From positions 4,608,542-4,672,541 of the forward strand of contig NC_015856.1 of NCBI RefSeq assembly GCF_000221045.1: 64,000 nucleotides of DNA. The letters run 5' to 3'. Shown one piece after another: positions 10,180 to 20,714 of the stretch. Numbering within the stretch: position 1 is the stretch's first letter; every line of letters starts with the position of its first letter. The notes under the pieces were generated by a model. That model made no database searches, was not told the DNA's origin, and saw nothing but the letters and a program-made list of their open reading frames with translations. A program made the position numbers and the translations under genes. The stretch is from Collimonas fungivorans Ter331. GTDB lineage: Bacteria; Pseudomonadota; Gammaproteobacteria; Burkholderiales; Burkholderiaceae_D.

Positions 10180-10185
10180 ATTATA
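10180..10185 (-). promoter_or_regulatory. candidate -10 element of lpxC
   Basis: A perfect TATAAT on the minus strand ends six bases before the lpxC ATG, which would place transcription start at or next to the start codon. The -35 region is weak (CTGAAT at 16-base spacing matches three of six positions). Confidence 0.4.
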
Positions 10186-10232
10186 AGTCTGACTGATAAT
10201 TATTCAGTAACGATATGTAGTTATTGTGGGGT

Positions 10233-10253
10233 AAAAAACACGCCAGGGTGTTT
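10233..10253 (-). terminator. weak intrinsic terminator after the peroxiredoxin gene
   Basis: A 6-bp stem (AAACAC / GTGTTT, loop of six) runs directly into six Ts on the minus strand. It lies about 64-84 bases after the peroxiredoxin stop codon and upstream of lpxC. The stem is short and AT-rich, so read-through is likely. Confidence 0.45.
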
Positions 10254-10316
10254 CCGGCCCCGGAACTGAAAAACGGCACCACTGGCGCCGCCTTCTTTAC
10301 CGACAATGGCTAGCTT

Positions 10317-10823
10317 TTAGGCCAGTTGCGCCAGCAGGGTTTCCGCATTGGATACCTCGAACTTGCCGCCCTGCTCCACGTTCAGCTGCTTGACCACGCC
10401 ATCGTCGATCAGCGCCGAAAAACGTTGTGAGCGCACGCCCATGCCGAACTTGCCGAAATCGGCATCCAGGCCCAGCGCCTTGACGAAATCGGCATTGCCG
10501 TCAGCCAGCAAACGCACGATGCCGGTGGCTTTCTGGTCACGGCCCCAGGCGCCCATGACAAACGCATCGTTGACGGAAACCGCCCAGATTTCATCGACGC
10601 CCTTGGCCTTGAATTCCGCCGCATGCTGGATGTAGCCAGGCAGGTGCTTGGCGGAACAGGTCGGCGTGAAAGCGCCCGGCACGGCGAACAAGGCGATTTT
10701 CTTGCCCTTGACCAGGTCGCTGACATTGAACGAATTTGGTCCGAGCGAGCAGCCTTCGGTCTCGGTTTCGATGAATTCTGCTAATTTGCCTTCCGGCAGG
10801 CGATCGCCGATCTTGATAGTCAT
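10317..10823 (-). CDS. peroxiredoxin (Prx5/hybrid type)
   Basis: This thiol peroxidase reduces hydrogen peroxide and organic peroxides using an active-site cysteine. The motif PGAFTPTCSAKHLPGY places the peroxidatic Cys at residue 56; the only other cysteine, C25, is not at a usual resolving position. Length is 168 residues, normal for Prx5. The ATG at 10823 matches the family's MTIKIGDRLP start; an in-frame upstream extension to 10988 has no family similarity and would cross the ftsZ terminator. The gene stands alone between ftsZ and lpxC on the same strand. Its reductant (glutaredoxin/glutathione or thioredoxin) is not indicated here. Confidence 0.92.
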   Translation of the reverse strand: MTIKIGDRLPEGKLAEFIETETEGCSLGPNSFNVSDLVKGKKIALFAVPGAFTPTCSAKHLPGYIQHAAEFKAKGVDEIWAVSVNDAFVMGAWGRDQKATGIVRLLADGNADFVKALGLDADFGKFGMGVRSQRFSALIDDGVVKQLNVEQGGKFEVSNAETLLAQLA

Positions 10824-10920
10824 GATTAAGTCCTTGTCTAGGTATGGATGCCCTGAAGCCCGTGGCGCAACGCTATGGCGCGCGCCGGTATTCCAGAAGC
10901 ACGAAATGTTGGCGGATGCT

Positions 10921-10955
10921 ACAAAAGAAAACGCCGCGCCTTTCGACGCGGCGTT
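10921..10955 (-). terminator. intrinsic terminator of ftsZ and the dcw cluster
   Basis: A perfect 9-bp stem (AACGCCGCG / CGCGGCGTT, loop of eight) at 10930-10955 is followed on the minus strand by TTTCTTTTGT. It lies about 100 bases after the ftsZ stop codon and marks the end of the cell-division cluster. Confidence 0.82.
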
Positions 10956-11055
10956 GAACCCGCAGTATGCCCTGTTCCGCACTTTCATGCAGAATGCCGG
11001 CGATGATAGCGGGTATCAGCACCCGCCATCACCATTGGGACAAAAGCGCCCCGAC

Positions 11056-12231
11056 TTAGTCCGCTTGCTTGCGCAGGAAAGCCGGAATGTCGTAGGTTTC
11101 CATGCCGTTCTTTTCCAAAGCCCGCACCGTGTCGGAAGCCGACTCGCGACGCCATACCGCCGGCGCCTTCATGCCTTCGAACGACGAGCTGCCGTGTCCC
11201 ACGGAAGCCTGGCCGTGCATCATCGGCTCGTTGTGGGTGCCGGTGCGCATCATCGGCGCCTGCACCAGCTGCACAGCCTTGCGCGCACGGCCCAGGCCGG
11301 TCGCCACCACGGTGACGCGGATATCGTCGCCCATGGTTTCGTCGTAGGCGATGCCCTGGGCAATCGAAGCGTCCGGCGCCGCAAACGCACGCACGGTCGC
11401 CATGACTTCCTTGATTTCCTTCCCCTTCAGGCTGCGGCTGGCCGTGACGTTGACCAGCACCCCGCGGGCGCCGGACAGATCGATGCCGTCCAGCAGCGGC
11501 GAGGCAACCGCCTGCTCCGCCGCCAGGCGCGCGCGATCGACGCCGGATGCAGTGGCGGTTCCCATCATGGCCTTGCCTTGTTCGCCCATGATGGTCTTGA
11601 CGTCATTGAAGTCGACGTTGATGTGGCCTGGCACATTGATGATTTCGGCGATCCCGGCGACAGCGTTGTTGAGGACGTCGTCGGCGTGCTGCAGCCATTC
11701 CATCATGCTGTCGTCTTCATAAATCTCTTCGAGCTTCTCGTTGAGAATGATGATCAGCGAATCAACATGCTGGGACAGGGCTTCCAGACCTTCGTCGGCG
11801 ATGTCCATGCATTTCTGGCCTTCATACGAAAACGGCTTCGACACCACCGCCACCGTCAGCGCACCCAGTTCCTTGGCGATCTGCGCCACCACCGGCGCAG
11901 CGCCGGTGCCGGTGCCGCCGCCCATGCCCGCAGCGATGAACACCATGTGCGCGCCGCGCAATGCGTCTTCGATCCGGCCGCGCGATTCCTCGGCTAGCTG
12001 ACGACCCACCGACGGCTTCATGCCCGCGCCCAGTCCGGTCTCGCCGATCTGGATCACGTTATGCGCCTTCGATTGCTTGAGCGCCTGCGCATCGGTGTTG
12101 GCGGCGATGAACTCCACTCCTGACACACCCTTGTTGATCATATGTTGGACCGCATTGCCGCCGGCGCCACCGACGCCGACAACTTTAATCACGGTGCCCA
12201 AAGTTGCATTGTCAAGCATATCGATTTCCAT
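11056..12231 (-). CDS. ftsZ: cell division GTPase FtsZ
   Basis: FtsZ polymerises into the cytoplasmic Z ring that organises division. The 391-residue protein has the tubulin signature GGGTGTG at 104-110 and an N-terminal nucleotide-binding fold (VVGVGGAGGNAV, 18-28). A T7-loop region (NVDFNDVKTIM) is present. A conserved C-terminal tail DIPAFLRKQ (from residue 381) binds FtsA and ZapD. It is the last gene of the dcw cluster and is separated from ftsA by 121 bp, enough for an extra promoter, though no clear one is seen. A terminator follows. ZapD, one of its partners, is encoded at 479-1234. Confidence 0.98.
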   Translation of the reverse strand: MEIDMLDNATLGTVIKVVGVGGAGGNAVQHMINKGVSGVEFIAANTDAQALKQSKAHNVIQIGETGLGAGMKPSVGRQLAEESRGRIEDALRGAHMVFIAAGMGGGTGTGAAPVVAQIAKELGALTVAVVSKPFSYEGQKCMDIADEGLEALSQHVDSLIIILNEKLEEIYEDDSMMEWLQHADDVLNNAVAGIAEIINVPGHINVDFNDVKTIMGEQGKAMMGTATASGVDRARLAAEQAVASPLLDGIDLSGARGVLVNVTASRSLKGKEIKEVMATVRAFAAPDASIAQGIAYDETMGDDIRVTVVATGLGRARKAVQLVQAPMMRTGTHNEPMMHGQASVGHGSSSFEGMKAPAVWRRESASDTVRALEKNGMETYDIPAFLRKQAD

Positions 12232-12352
12232 GATATTTCCTCATAAAGATGCAGCATTCAGTCAATAGGCATCACGCGGTGTGAGGCCTAGCAACTGACA
12301 ACTGCGTGTTGCACAAACAACGTTAAAAACAAATTTCGTATAAAAAGCCGTC

Positions 12353-13585
12353 TTAAAAATTACCCAGGAACCATTCCTTCATGCGCTGCCAGATCGCCTT
12401 CGCCGAACCTTCCTGGCGCGTCACGATATAACCGCGCAGGTATTGTTTCTTCGCTTCCAGCAGCAGGCCCAGCACGGTCGAATAACGCGGGCTGCGCACC
12501 ACGTCGGCCAGCTGGCCGCGGTAGTCCGGCGTCCCCAGCCGTGCCGGCTTGAGGAAAATATCCTCCGCCAGCTCGATCATGCCGGGCATCATGGCCGAAC
12601 CGCCAGTCAGCACCACTCCGCTCGACAGCACCTCTTCGTACCCCGACTCGCGCACCACCTGGTGCACCAGCGCAAACAGTTCTTCGACCCGCGGCTCGAT
12701 CACTGCCGCCAAGGCCTGGCGCGACAGGGTGCGCGGATTGCGGTCGCCCAGGCCGGGCACTTCCAGCGTCTCGCCCGGATCGGCCAGGATCTGCTTGGCC
12801 ACGCCGTAGCGCAGTTTGATCTCTTCCGCCTCGTTGGTCGGCGTACGCAGCGCCATCGCGATGTCGTTGGTGATCTGGTCGCCGGCAATCGGGATCACCG
12901 CGGTATGCCGAATCGCACCTTCGGTGAACACCGCAACGTCGGTGGTGCCGCCGCCGATATCGACCAGCACCACGCCCAGCTCTTTCTCGTCGGGCGTCAG
13001 CACCGCATCGGCCGAGGCCATCGGCTGCAAGATCAGGTCCGATACTTCCAGGCCGCAGCGGCGGATGCACTTGACGATGTTCTGCACTGCAGACACCGCG
13101 CCGGTCACGATGTGCACCTTGACTTCCAGTCGGATGCCGCTCATGCCGATTGGTTCACGCACATCTTCCTGGCTGTCCACAATAAATTCCTGCGGCACCG
13201 TATGCAGCAACTGCTGGTCGGTCGGGATGTTGACCGCCTTCGCCGTTTCTATAACGCGCGAGACGTCGGCCGCGCTGACTTCCTTGTCCTTGATCGCCAC
13301 CATGCCGCTGGAGTTGAAGCTGCGGATATGGCTGCCTGCGATCCCGGTGTAGACGTTGCGAATCTTGCAGTCGGCCATCAGCTCCGCTTCTTCCAGCGCA
13401 CGCTGGATAGATTCGACGGTGGCCTCGATGTTCACCACCACGCCTTTTTTCAGCCCCTTGGACTCAGCCTGGCCCAGGCCGATGACTTCATGGCGCCCGT
13501 CGGACAATACCTCGGCTACCACGGCCACCACCTTGGAGGTGCCGATGTCGAGACCGACGATCAGGTTTTTTGCGTCTTTTGTCAT
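12353..13585 (-). CDS. ftsA: cell division protein FtsA
   Basis: FtsA is an actin-like ATPase that tethers FtsZ to the membrane and recruits later division proteins. Its 410 residues show the actin-fold phosphate 1 loop (GLDIGTSKV, about 11-19), the FtsA-specific SHUTS2/1C region (about 84-160), the phosphate 2 loop VLVDIGGGTTD and the adenosine loop LTGGSAMM. The C terminus ends in an amphipathic segment (WQRMKEWFLGNF) that fits a membrane-targeting helix. It starts 10 bp after ftsQ and is part of the same transcription unit. Confidence 0.98.
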   Translation of the reverse strand: MTKDAKNLIVGLDIGTSKVVAVVAEVLSDGRHEVIGLGQAESKGLKKGVVVNIEATVESIQRALEEAELMADCKIRNVYTGIAGSHIRSFNSSGMVAIKDKEVSAADVSRVIETAKAVNIPTDQQLLHTVPQEFIVDSQEDVREPIGMSGIRLEVKVHIVTGAVSAVQNIVKCIRRCGLEVSDLILQPMASADAVLTPDEKELGVVLVDIGGGTTDVAVFTEGAIRHTAVIPIAGDQITNDIAMALRTPTNEAEEIKLRYGVAKQILADPGETLEVPGLGDRNPRTLSRQALAAVIEPRVEELFALVHQVVRESGYEEVLSSGVVLTGGSAMMPGMIELAEDIFLKPARLGTPDYRGQLADVVRSPRYSTVLGLLLEAKKQYLRGYIVTRQEGSAKAIWQRMKEWFLGNF

Positions 13586-13595
13586 AGTGTTTCGC

Positions 13596-14363
13596 TTATT
13601 TTTTCTTGCTTCCCAATCCGGTCGACAAGCCGCTCGCCTTCAGCGCCAAGCCATTCGGATACCGCATATCTACACTCTCAATCCGGTTCTGCAAACGCGA
13701 CAGCAGCTGCGGATAAATCTGCACCAGCCGTTCCACACGGTCTTTCAGCGTGCTCTTGTTTTGCTCACGCCCCAACTCCACCGTCATGCCGTTGTCCAGT
13801 TTCACGGTCCACGCATAACGGCTCGATAAATCCACCTCTACCGGGTTCAGCTTCAACGGCGCAAACCATGCCCGAAAATCCGCCAGGCGCGCCGTAACAT
13901 CTTTCTCGCTGCCCTTCGGACCCGACAGGCGCAGCAGTTCGCCGTCTTCCTCCGCTTCGTCGAGGTTGGCGGTAAACAAGTCGCCATACACCGACAGCAG
14001 GCGGCCGTCATCGTCCCAGGTGGCCAATGGCTGATGCTCTTCAATCGTCACGATCAGCGTATTCGGCCATTCGCGCTGCACCGCCGCCTTGCGCACCCAC
14101 GGCACCGATTCGAATGCGCTGCGCACCGTATCCAGGTTGGCCGTGAAAAAATTGCCCTTGATGCGGGGCAGCGCGCTGGCGCGGACGATCAATGGGTTGA
14201 CGCGCCGCAGCTCGCTCTGCCCCGCACCCTCGATCCTGATCGTCTTCAGCGTAAACATCGGACGCTGCGCCAGCCACCAGACGCCAGACGCCAGCAATGC
14301 GAGCGCAGCCAGCCCCAGCAGGGTGCCGGAAATCGCGTTCAGCATTTTGATGTCTTGCCACAT
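13596..14363 (-). CDS. ftsQ: cell division protein FtsQ
   Basis: FtsQ is a bitopic inner-membrane divisome protein linking early and late division proteins through FtsB and FtsL. The 255-residue protein has a short cytoplasmic start, one membrane segment (about residues 12-32), a POTRA domain beginning with MFTLKTIRIEG (about 36-105) and a periplasmic beta domain containing PWVRKAAVQREWPNTL. Its C-terminal Lys-rich end is ordinary. It lies between ddl and ftsA, the standard position. FtsB is not encoded in this cluster, as is usual. Confidence 0.96.
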   Translation of the reverse strand: MWQDIKMLNAISGTLLGLAALALLASGVWWLAQRPMFTLKTIRIEGAGQSELRRVNPLIVRASALPRIKGNFFTANLDTVRSAFESVPWVRKAAVQREWPNTLIVTIEEHQPLATWDDDGRLLSVYGDLFTANLDEAEEDGELLRLSGPKGSEKDVTARLADFRAWFAPLKLNPVEVDLSSRYAWTVKLDNGMTVELGREQNKSTLKDRVERLVQIYPQLLSRLQNRIESVDMRYPNGLALKASGLSTGLGSKKK

Positions 14364-14421
14364 GGTTATCGACTTTATCGCTTGGATCGTTAAGGTTTTC
14401 TATTCAGGTTGTCCACCCGGA

Positions 14422-15432
14422 TCAGTCCGGCTTCCAGTCTGCCGACGGCTTCAGGTCCAGCGAGGCCGACTTCAGTATTTCCACACACAGGTCTTCGTAG
14501 CTCACACCGTCCGCCTTGGCCGCCATCGGCACCAGCGAATGGCTAGTCATGCCTGGCGAAGTGTTGATCTCCAGCAGGTACGGTTCGTTGTCGGAAGAGC
14601 GCAGCATGAAATCGACCCGCGCCCAGCCTTCGCATCCCAGTGCATTGAAAGCCTGCACCGCCAGCGCCTGTATGCGCTGCGTCAGCGCCTCATCCAAGGG
14701 CGCCGGACACAGATACTTGGTGTCGTCGGTAAAATATTTATGCTGATAGTCGTAATTGCCTTCCGGCGCGCGAATCTCGACGATAGGCAAAGTCCGCGCA
14801 CGGCGGCCGGCGCCGAGCACCGGCACCGTCAGCTCGCGGCCGGCGACGAATTCTTCCGCCAGCACTTTTTCATCGAATTTGGCGCACAAGGCAAAACCTT
14901 CGCTCATGTCCGAATAGCCGACCACCTTGCTGATGCCGATAGTCGATCCTTCATGCGGCGCTTTCAGCATCAATGGCAAACCCAGCACGTCCGGCACCTG
15001 GCGCAGTTCTTCGCGGGTTGCACTGTGCGAATCCAGTACGATAAAACGCGGCGTCGGCAGACCCATGCTTTGCCAGATGCGCTTGGTCATGACCTTATCC
15101 ATGCCTATCGCCGACGCCATCACGCCCGGCCCGGTATAAGGGATGCCGAGCTGCTCCAGCGCGCCTTGCAAAGTTCCGTCTTCGCCGTAACGGCCATGCA
15201 GGGCGATGAACACGCGATCGAATTTCTCCGCCGCCAGTTCGGCCAGGCTGCGCTCGCGCGTATCAAACAGATGGGCGTCGACGCCATGGCTTTTCAATGC
15301 CTTCAGCACGCCGTTGCCGGACATGATGGAAACTTCGCGCTCGGCCGAACGGCCGCCGAACAGCACGCCGACTTTGCCGAATTGATGACCTGTCTTTTTT
15401 TTGCTCATCGTTTCACTCATCGCTGTATTCAT
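14422..15432 (-). CDS. ddlB: D-alanine--D-alanine ligase
   Basis: Ddl joins two D-alanines in an ATP-dependent reaction to give the dipeptide added by MurF. The 336-residue protein is a little longer than E. coli DdlB (306), mainly from a C-terminal extension ([16 protein letters not shown]). The N-terminal [17 protein letters not shown] and the ATP-grasp segments ([17 protein letters not shown] and [17 protein letters not shown]) are intact, including the E-x-N metal-binding pair. It starts 2 bp before the murC stop region on the same strand and is followed by ftsQ after 58 bp. Confidence 0.96.
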   Translation of the reverse strand: MNTAMSETMSKKKTGHQFGKVGVLFGGRSAEREVSIMSGNGVLKALKSHGVDAHLFDTRERSLAELAAEKFDRVFIALHGRYGEDGTLQGALEQLGIPYTGPGVMASAIGMDKVMTKRIWQSMGLPTPRFIVLDSHSATREELRQVPDVLGLPLMLKAPHEGSTIGISKVVGYSDMSEGFALCAKFDEKVLAEEFVAGRELTVPVLGAGRRARTLPIVEIRAPEGNYDYQHKYFTDDTKYLCPAPLDEALTQRIQALAVQAFNALGCEGWARVDFMLRSSDNEPYLLEINTSPGMTSHSLVPMAAKADGVSYEDLCVEILKSASLDLKPSADWKPD

Positions 15433-15434
15433 GT

Positions 15435-16841
15435 CTATTGCTCTACCAATTGCGCCAGCTTGCCGGGCACACCGCTGATCGAACCGGCGCCCATCGTCAT
15501 CACTACATCGCCGTCGCGCACCAGGTTCAGGACCGACGCCGGCATGTCGTTGATGTCTTCCACAAACACCAGCTCGGCCATGCCCGCCACCCGCAAGGCA
15601 TGCGCCAGGGCGCGCCCGTCGGCGGCAATGATCGGCGCTTCGCCGGCGGCATACACTTCCGCCAGCACCAGCACATCCACCGTCGACAACACTTTTACGA
15701 AATCTTCAAACAGATCGCGAGTACGGGTGTAGCGGTGCGGCTGGAACACCAGCACCAGGCGCCGTCCGGGATAAGCGCCGCGCGCCGCCGAAATCGTCGC
15801 CGCGGTTTCCACCGGGTGATGGCCATAGTCGTCGACCAGGGCGAATTCGCCGTTTGGCTTGCCGGCGGCGTCCTGCAGCTTGATTTCGCCGTAGCGCGTG
15901 AAGCGGCGGCCGACGCCGTTGAATTCGGTCAGCGCCTGCTGGATCGCGGCATCCGCGACCCCCAGTTCGCGTGCAATCGCAATCGCCGCGCAAGCGTTCT
16001 GGACGTTGTGCATGCCCGGCTGGTTCAGGCTGATCGGCATCGCCGCATAGCCTTTCTGGATCACCGTGAACTGCATGTGGCCGGCTACCGCCTTGGCATC
16101 GATCGCACGCACGTCGGCGTCGGCGTGGAAACCGTAGGTGGTGATCAGCTTGGAAATCTGCGGCATGATTTCACGCACGTTGGCATCGTCCATGCACAGC
16201 ACCGCCACGCCGTAAAACGGCAGGCGCTGGGTAAACTCGACAAAAGCCTGCTTCAGCTTGCCGAAATCATGGTCATAGGTATCCATGTGATCGGCATCGA
16301 TGTTGGTGATCACTTCGATCACCGGCGATAGGTTCAGGAACGACGCATCGGATTCATCGGCCTCGGCCACGATGAAATCGCCCGAACCCAGCTTGGCGTT
16401 GGCGCCGGCGCTGGTGAGGCGGCCGCCGATGACGAAGGTCGGATCCAGGCCGCCCTGGGCCAGTACGCTCGCCACCAGGCTGGTGGTTGTCGTCTTGCCA
16501 TGGGTGCCGGCAATCGCGATGCCGCGCTTGAGGCGCATCAGTTCCGCCAGCATGACCGCGCGCGGCACGATCGGAATGTGCTTCTCGCGCGCAGCGACGA
16601 CTTCCGGATTGTCCGCCTGCACCGCGGTCGATGTGACGATCGCGTGCGCCTGGTCGATATTCGCGGCGGCGTGGCCGCGGCTGACTTTGGCGCCAAGACC
16701 GGCCAGGCGCCGGGTCGCAGCGTTATCGCCAAGATCGGAACCGGAAATCGTATAGCCGAGATTGAGCAGCACCTCGGCGATGCCGCTCATGCCACTGCCG
16801 CCGATACCGACGAAATGTATGTTTTTTACTTTATGCTTCAT
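15435..16841 (-). CDS. murC: UDP-N-acetylmuramate--L-alanine ligase
   Basis: MurC adds L-alanine to UDP-MurNAc, the first amino-acid step of the peptidoglycan stem peptide. The 468-residue protein has the N-terminal Rossmann motif GIGGSGMSG (12-20), the ATP loop GTHGKT (112-117) and the Mur ligase DDYGHHP motif that positions the substrate. Length equals that of well-known MurC proteins. It lies 9 bp after murG and 2 bp before ddlB, so it is co-transcribed with both. Confidence 0.98.
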   Translation of the reverse strand: MKHKVKNIHFVGIGGSGMSGIAEVLLNLGYTISGSDLGDNAATRRLAGLGAKVSRGHAAANIDQAHAIVTSTAVQADNPEVVAAREKHIPIVPRAVMLAELMRLKRGIAIAGTHGKTTTTSLVASVLAQGGLDPTFVIGGRLTSAGANAKLGSGDFIVAEADESDASFLNLSPVIEVITNIDADHMDTYDHDFGKLKQAFVEFTQRLPFYGVAVLCMDDANVREIMPQISKLITTYGFHADADVRAIDAKAVAGHMQFTVIQKGYAAMPISLNQPGMHNVQNACAAIAIARELGVADAAIQQALTEFNGVGRRFTRYGEIKLQDAAGKPNGEFALVDDYGHHPVETAATISAARGAYPGRRLVLVFQPHRYTRTRDLFEDFVKVLSTVDVLVLAEVYAAGEAPIIAADGRALAHALRVAGMAELVFVEDINDMPASVLNLVRDGDVVMTMGAGSISGVPGKLAQLVEQ

Positions 16842-16850
16842 GGTCTTTAC

Positions 16851-17939
16851 TCATTGCGCACCTGCCAATTCTTCGAGGACCTGCGCGATCGCCTGGTTGG
16901 CGTCGCGCCGGCCGTTTTCATATGCTGCCTGCGCCATCGTCTGGCAGTCCTGGCGCGAAATCCGCGTCAGCAGCGCGGCCAGGCGCTCTTTGCTCAAGTC
17001 TGTCTGCGGCAAATGGATCGCCGCTTTCTGAGTCGCCATCCAGCGCGCATTGTCGCGCTGGTGCGAAGTGGTCGACGCCACCAGCGGCACCAGCACGCTG
17101 GCGACGCCAGCCGCGGTCAGTTCCGAAATCGTGATCGCGCCGGCGCGGCAAATCACCAGGTCGGCGTCGGCATAACGGCGCGGCATGTCGTCGATGAACG
17201 CCACCACCTCCGCTGTCACGCCGGCTGCGGCATAAGCGCTGCGCAAGGCATCGATATGCTGCTTGCCGGACTGATGCGTGATGCTGGGCCGCAGGTCGGC
17301 CGGAATCAAGGCCAGGGCTGCCGGCAAACAATCGTTGAGCGCCTTCGCGCCCAGGCTGCCGCCCACCACCAGCAAACGCAAAGGACCGATGCGGCCGCCG
17401 TAACGCTGGTCCGGCAGCGGCAAGGCCAGGATTTCCTTGCGCACCGGATTGCCGGTGACCAGCGCCTTGCTTGCGGCCTTGCCAAAATCCGCGGGGAATC
17501 CGAACAGCACCCGCTGCGCCAGCGGCGTCAGGGTCTTGTTCGACAACAGCAGCGCCGCGTCGGCGTTCACCAGCACCAGCGGCACGCCGCGCAAGCGCGC
17601 CATCGCGCCGCCTGGCACCGTCACATAACCGCCCATGCCCAGCACCACATCGGCCTGGCGCCGGCCCAGGATGCGGAAACAGGCAGGGAAACTGGCCAGC
17701 AAGCGCCAGACGCCGCGCAAGGTATGCGCCAGGCCTTTGCCGCGCAGGCCGGAAAAGGTGATCTGGTCCATCTCGATGCCATGCTGCGGCACCAGGTCGC
17801 GCTCCATGCCATGGGTAGTTCCCAGCCAGCTGACTTGCCAGCCGCGCGCACGCATGGTGTCGGCAATCGCCAGGCCAGGAAATATGTGGCCGCCGGTACC
17901 TGCGGCCATTATCAATAGACGTTTTGTGCCGAGGCTCAT
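16851..17939 (-). CDS. murG: undecaprenyl-PP-MurNAc-pentapeptide GlcNAc transferase
   Basis: MurG is the GT28 glycosyltransferase that converts lipid I to lipid II on the inner face of the membrane. The 362-residue protein carries GTGGHIFP (14-21), the second glycine loop GGSLGAK, and the nucleotide-binding [11 protein letters not shown] segment. The ATG at 17939 is chosen because it overlaps the ftsW stop codon by four bases and gives the normal start; an in-frame TTG at 18008 would add 23 residues lying inside ftsW. Confidence 0.97.
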   Translation of the reverse strand: MSLGTKRLLIMAAGTGGHIFPGLAIADTMRARGWQVSWLGTTHGMERDLVPQHGIEMDQITFSGLRGKGLAHTLRGVWRLLASFPACFRILGRRQADVVLGMGGYVTVPGGAMARLRGVPLVLVNADAALLLSNKTLTPLAQRVLFGFPADFGKAASKALVTGNPVRKEILALPLPDQRYGGRIGPLRLLVVGGSLGAKALNDCLPAALALIPADLRPSITHQSGKQHIDALRSAYAAAGVTAEVVAFIDDMPRRYADADLVICRAGAITISELTAAGVASVLVPLVASTTSHQRDNARWMATQKAAIHLPQTDLSKERLAALLTRISRQDCQTMAQAAYENGRRDANQAIAQVLEELAGAQ

Positions 17940-19171
17940 GCCCGTCCCCCGCGCATCAGAACCCGGTTTTCGTAATCGATGCGCAGCAAGATCGCCAGGC
18001 CGACACAATTGATCAGCACCCCGGAGCCGCCGTAGCTCATCAGCGGCAAGGTCAGGCCCTTGGTCGGCAACAGGCCCAGGTTGACGCCCATGTTGATGAA
18101 AGTCTGCACACCGATCCAGATCCCTATGCCCTTGGCCGTCAAGCCGGCAAAAGTCTGGTCCATGGCGATCGCCTGGCGGCCGATTTCAAAAGAGCGCTTG
18201 ATGATCCAGTAAAACAGCATGACCACCACCAGCACGCCGGCAAATCCCAGTTCTTCGCCAATGACCGCTAGCAGGAAATCGGTATGCGCTTCCGGCAGGT
18301 AATGCAGTTTCTCGACGCTGGCGCCAAGGCCGACGCCGAACAGTTCGCCGCGGCCGAAAGCGATCAGCGAATGCGACAGCTGATAAGCCTTGCCCAGGGC
18401 ATTCTCTTCCGCCCATGGATTCAGGTAAGCGAAGATCCGCTCGCGCCGCCATGGCGACAGCCAGATCACCAGGGTGAACATGCCGGCCAGCATGGCGCCT
18501 ATGCCGCCGAACCAGACGCCGTTGATCCCGCCCAGGAACAGGATGCCCATCGCAATGCAGACGATCACGCCGAGCGCGCCGAGATCCGGCTCCAGCATCA
18601 GCAGCAGGCCGACCAGCCCGACCGCGGCGGTCATCGGCAGGAATCCCTTGGTCAGCTTGTGCATCACTTCCTGCTTGCGCACCGTATAGTTGGCGGCGTA
18701 CAGGACAATGAACAGCTTCATCAATTCCGACGGCTGCAGGTTGAATACGCGGAACGACAGCCAGCGCTTGGCGCCGTTGACGCCGCGCCCCAGACCCGGC
18801 ACCAGCACCATCGCCAGCAGGATCAGGGTAATCACGAACAGGTACGGCGCCCAGCGCTGCCAGGTGGCGATCGGAATGCGGAAGGTCACCAGCCCGGCCA
18901 GCAGCGAAACGCCGATGAAAATCGCCTGCCGCACCAGGAAATGGCCGTTGGTATAGTTCGAATACTTGGGCGAATCTGGCAGCGCGATCGAAGCCGAATA
19001 CACCATCACCAGGCCGAACAGCATCAGCAACACGACCACCCACACCAGCGGCTGGTCGTACTCCATCATTTTCGAACGCTGGACGCCGGGTTTCTGGCTG
19101 TCGAGCGTGCGCGGCCGCGCCGGCGCATTATCCGCCGGCTTGCCTGAAAATGATGGGAAGGCGAATTTCAT
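17936..19171 (-). CDS. ftsW: septal peptidoglycan glycosyltransferase FtsW (SEDS)
   Basis: FtsW is a polytopic SEDS glycosyltransferase that polymerises lipid II at the septum together with FtsI. The 411-residue protein has about ten hydrophobic segments starting near residue 42, after a polar N-terminal tail of about 40 residues. Family motifs include PDLGALGVI, the [20 protein letters not shown] loop and the C-terminal PLMSYGGSG. It overlaps murD by four bases on one side and murG by four on the other, so the three genes are translationally coupled. Confidence 0.98.
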   Translation of the reverse strand: MKFAFPSFSGKPADNAPARPRTLDSQKPGVQRSKMMEYDQPLVWVVVLLMLFGLVMVYSASIALPDSPKYSNYTNGHFLVRQAIFIGVSLLAGLVTFRIPIATWQRWAPYLFVITLILLAMVLVPGLGRGVNGAKRWLSFRVFNLQPSELMKLFIVLYAANYTVRKQEVMHKLTKGFLPMTAAVGLVGLLLMLEPDLGALGVIVCIAMGILFLGGINGVWFGGIGAMLAGMFTLVIWLSPWRRERIFAYLNPWAEENALGKAYQLSHSLIAFGRGELFGVGLGASVEKLHYLPEAHTDFLLAVIGEELGFAGVLVVVMLFYWIIKRSFEIGRQAIAMDQTFAGLTAKGIGIWIGVQTFINMGVNLGLLPTKGLTLPLMSYGGSGVLINCVGLAILLRIDYENRVLMRGGRA

Positions 19172-20694
19172 AGCCCAACCTCGCCGCGCGACAAAGCCAG
19201 CTCACGTACGGCATCGACGAATACCTGCGCGCGATGGGCGTAATTGCGGAACATGTCGAAACTGGCGCAAGCCGGCGACAACAATACCGCATCGCCCGCA
19301 TACGCCAGTTCGGCGGCGCGCGTCACTGCCTCTTCCAGCGTGGCGCAATCGACCATGGCGACGCCGGCGGCCTGTTTTTCGACCGCGGCGCGGATCACCG
19401 GCGCATCGCGGCCGATCAGCAGCAATGCCCGGCCATAAGTGGCCAGCGGCGCCGCCAGCGGGGAAAAATCCTGTCCCTTGCCTTCGCCGCCGGCGATCAG
19501 CAGCAGGCGACTCGCGTTACCATCGCCGTCGCAGCCGCGTCCCAGGCCGTTCAAGGCCGCCACCGTGGCGCCAACGTTGGTGCCCTTGCTGTCGTCGTAA
19601 TATTCGACGCCGCCGATCGTCGTCACCAGTTCGACCCGGTGCGGCTCGCCGTGATACTCGCGCAAGCCGTGCAGCAGCGGCGCAAAAGGCAGGTCGATGG
19701 CGCGGCACAAGGCCAGTGCCGCCAGCGCGTTGGCGGCGTTGTGACGGCCGCGGATCCGCAGTGCGTCGGCCGGCATCAGGCGTTTTACTGAAACCGGCAG
19801 CAAGGCCAGTTGTTCCTTCTTGCTGCGCCGCTTTTCGACCCGTTCCTCTTCATCGCCCGGCACCGCCACCGACAGCCATTGCATGCCGTTGTCGCTGACC
19901 AGGCCGAAGCAGTCGCCGTCCAGCGGTTCGTCGAAACCGAAACTGATGCTGTTGCCGTTGTTGAACTGCATCGTCAACGGATCGTCGCGATTCAGCACCC
20001 GCACCGTATCGGCGCTGAAAATGCGCGCCTTGTCGGCCACATAGGATTCCATGTCGCCATGCCAGTCCAGGTGGTCCTGGGTGATGTTCAGGATGGTTGC
20101 GGCATCGGCGTGCAGGTTGCAGGTTGCATGCAGCTGGAAACTGGACAGCTCCAGCACCCAGACCTGCGGCAAAGCGTCTTTTTCCAGCGCGTTGCGCAGC
20201 ACATCCAGCGCCGCCGGGCTGATATTGCCGGCCACCTGCACCGTCAGGCCGGCGCGCTCGCACAACAGGCCGGTCAGGCTGGTGACCGTGGTCTTGCCGT
20301 TGGTGCCGGTGATGGCAATCACCTTCGGCGTATACGAGCGGCTCTCGCGCAATGCCGCCAGGGCTTGCGCAAATACTTCGATTTCACCCCATACCGGGAT
20401 GTTGCGGTCAGTCGCCGCCGACAGGATTTCCTTCAGCTCGCCGGTAGGCGCCAGGCCCGGGCTGGTGACAGCGAAGTCGATGCCGTCCAGCAGGCTGACG
20501 GCAAAACCGCCTTCCGCGCCGGAGGCGACGAACTCCACCGCCGGAATTGCCTGTTGCAGCAGCGGCAGGCGTTCCGGTGCGCTGCGGGTATCCGCCACGC
20601 GCAGCGTCGCACCGCAGTGCGCCAGCCACAATGCGGATGCCAGGCCCGATTCTCCGAGCCCTAATACCAGAACATGTTTACCCGTGTAGTCCAT
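19168..20694 (-). CDS. murD: UDP-N-acetylmuramoyl-L-alanine--D-glutamate ligase, with insertion
   Basis: MurD adds D-glutamate to UDP-MurNAc-L-Ala. It has the N-terminal GLGESGLAS motif (12-20), the ATP loop GTNGKT (130-135), [11 protein letters not shown] and the DDSKGTN segment. At 508 residues it is about 70 longer than E. coli MurD (438). Part of the excess is a charged insertion at about residues 279-310 ([17 protein letters not shown]) between the central and C-terminal domains. The catalytic motifs are undisturbed, so activity is expected. It starts 20 bp after mraY and overlaps ftsW by four bases. Confidence 0.96.
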   Translation of the reverse strand: MDYTGKHVLVLGLGESGLASALWLAHCGATLRVADTRSAPERLPLLQQAIPAVEFVASGAEGGFAVSLLDGIDFAVTSPGLAPTGELKEILSAATDRNIPVWGEIEVFAQALAALRESRSYTPKVIAITGTNGKTTVTSLTGLLCERAGLTVQVAGNISPAALDVLRNALEKDALPQVWVLELSSFQLHATCNLHADAATILNITQDHLDWHGDMESYVADKARIFSADTVRVLNRDDPLTMQFNNGNSISFGFDEPLDGDCFGLVSDNGMQWLSVAVPGDEEERVEKRRSKKEQLALLPVSVKRLMPADALRIRGRHNAANALAALALCRAIDLPFAPLLHGLREYHGEPHRVELVTTIGGVEYYDDSKGTNVGATVAALNGLGRGCDGDGNASRLLLIAGGEGKGQDFSPLAAPLATYGRALLLIGRDAPVIRAAVEKQAAGVAMVDCATLEEAVTRAAELAYAGDAVLLSPACASFDMFRNYAHRAQVFVDAVRELALSRGEVGL

Positions 20695-20714
20695 TACCGC
20701 CGCTTACCTTCCGT

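Noticed and set aside
14089-15732. 547-codon plus-strand open frame
   Set aside because: It is antisense to ftsQ, ddlB and murC, all of which have intact catalytic motifs.
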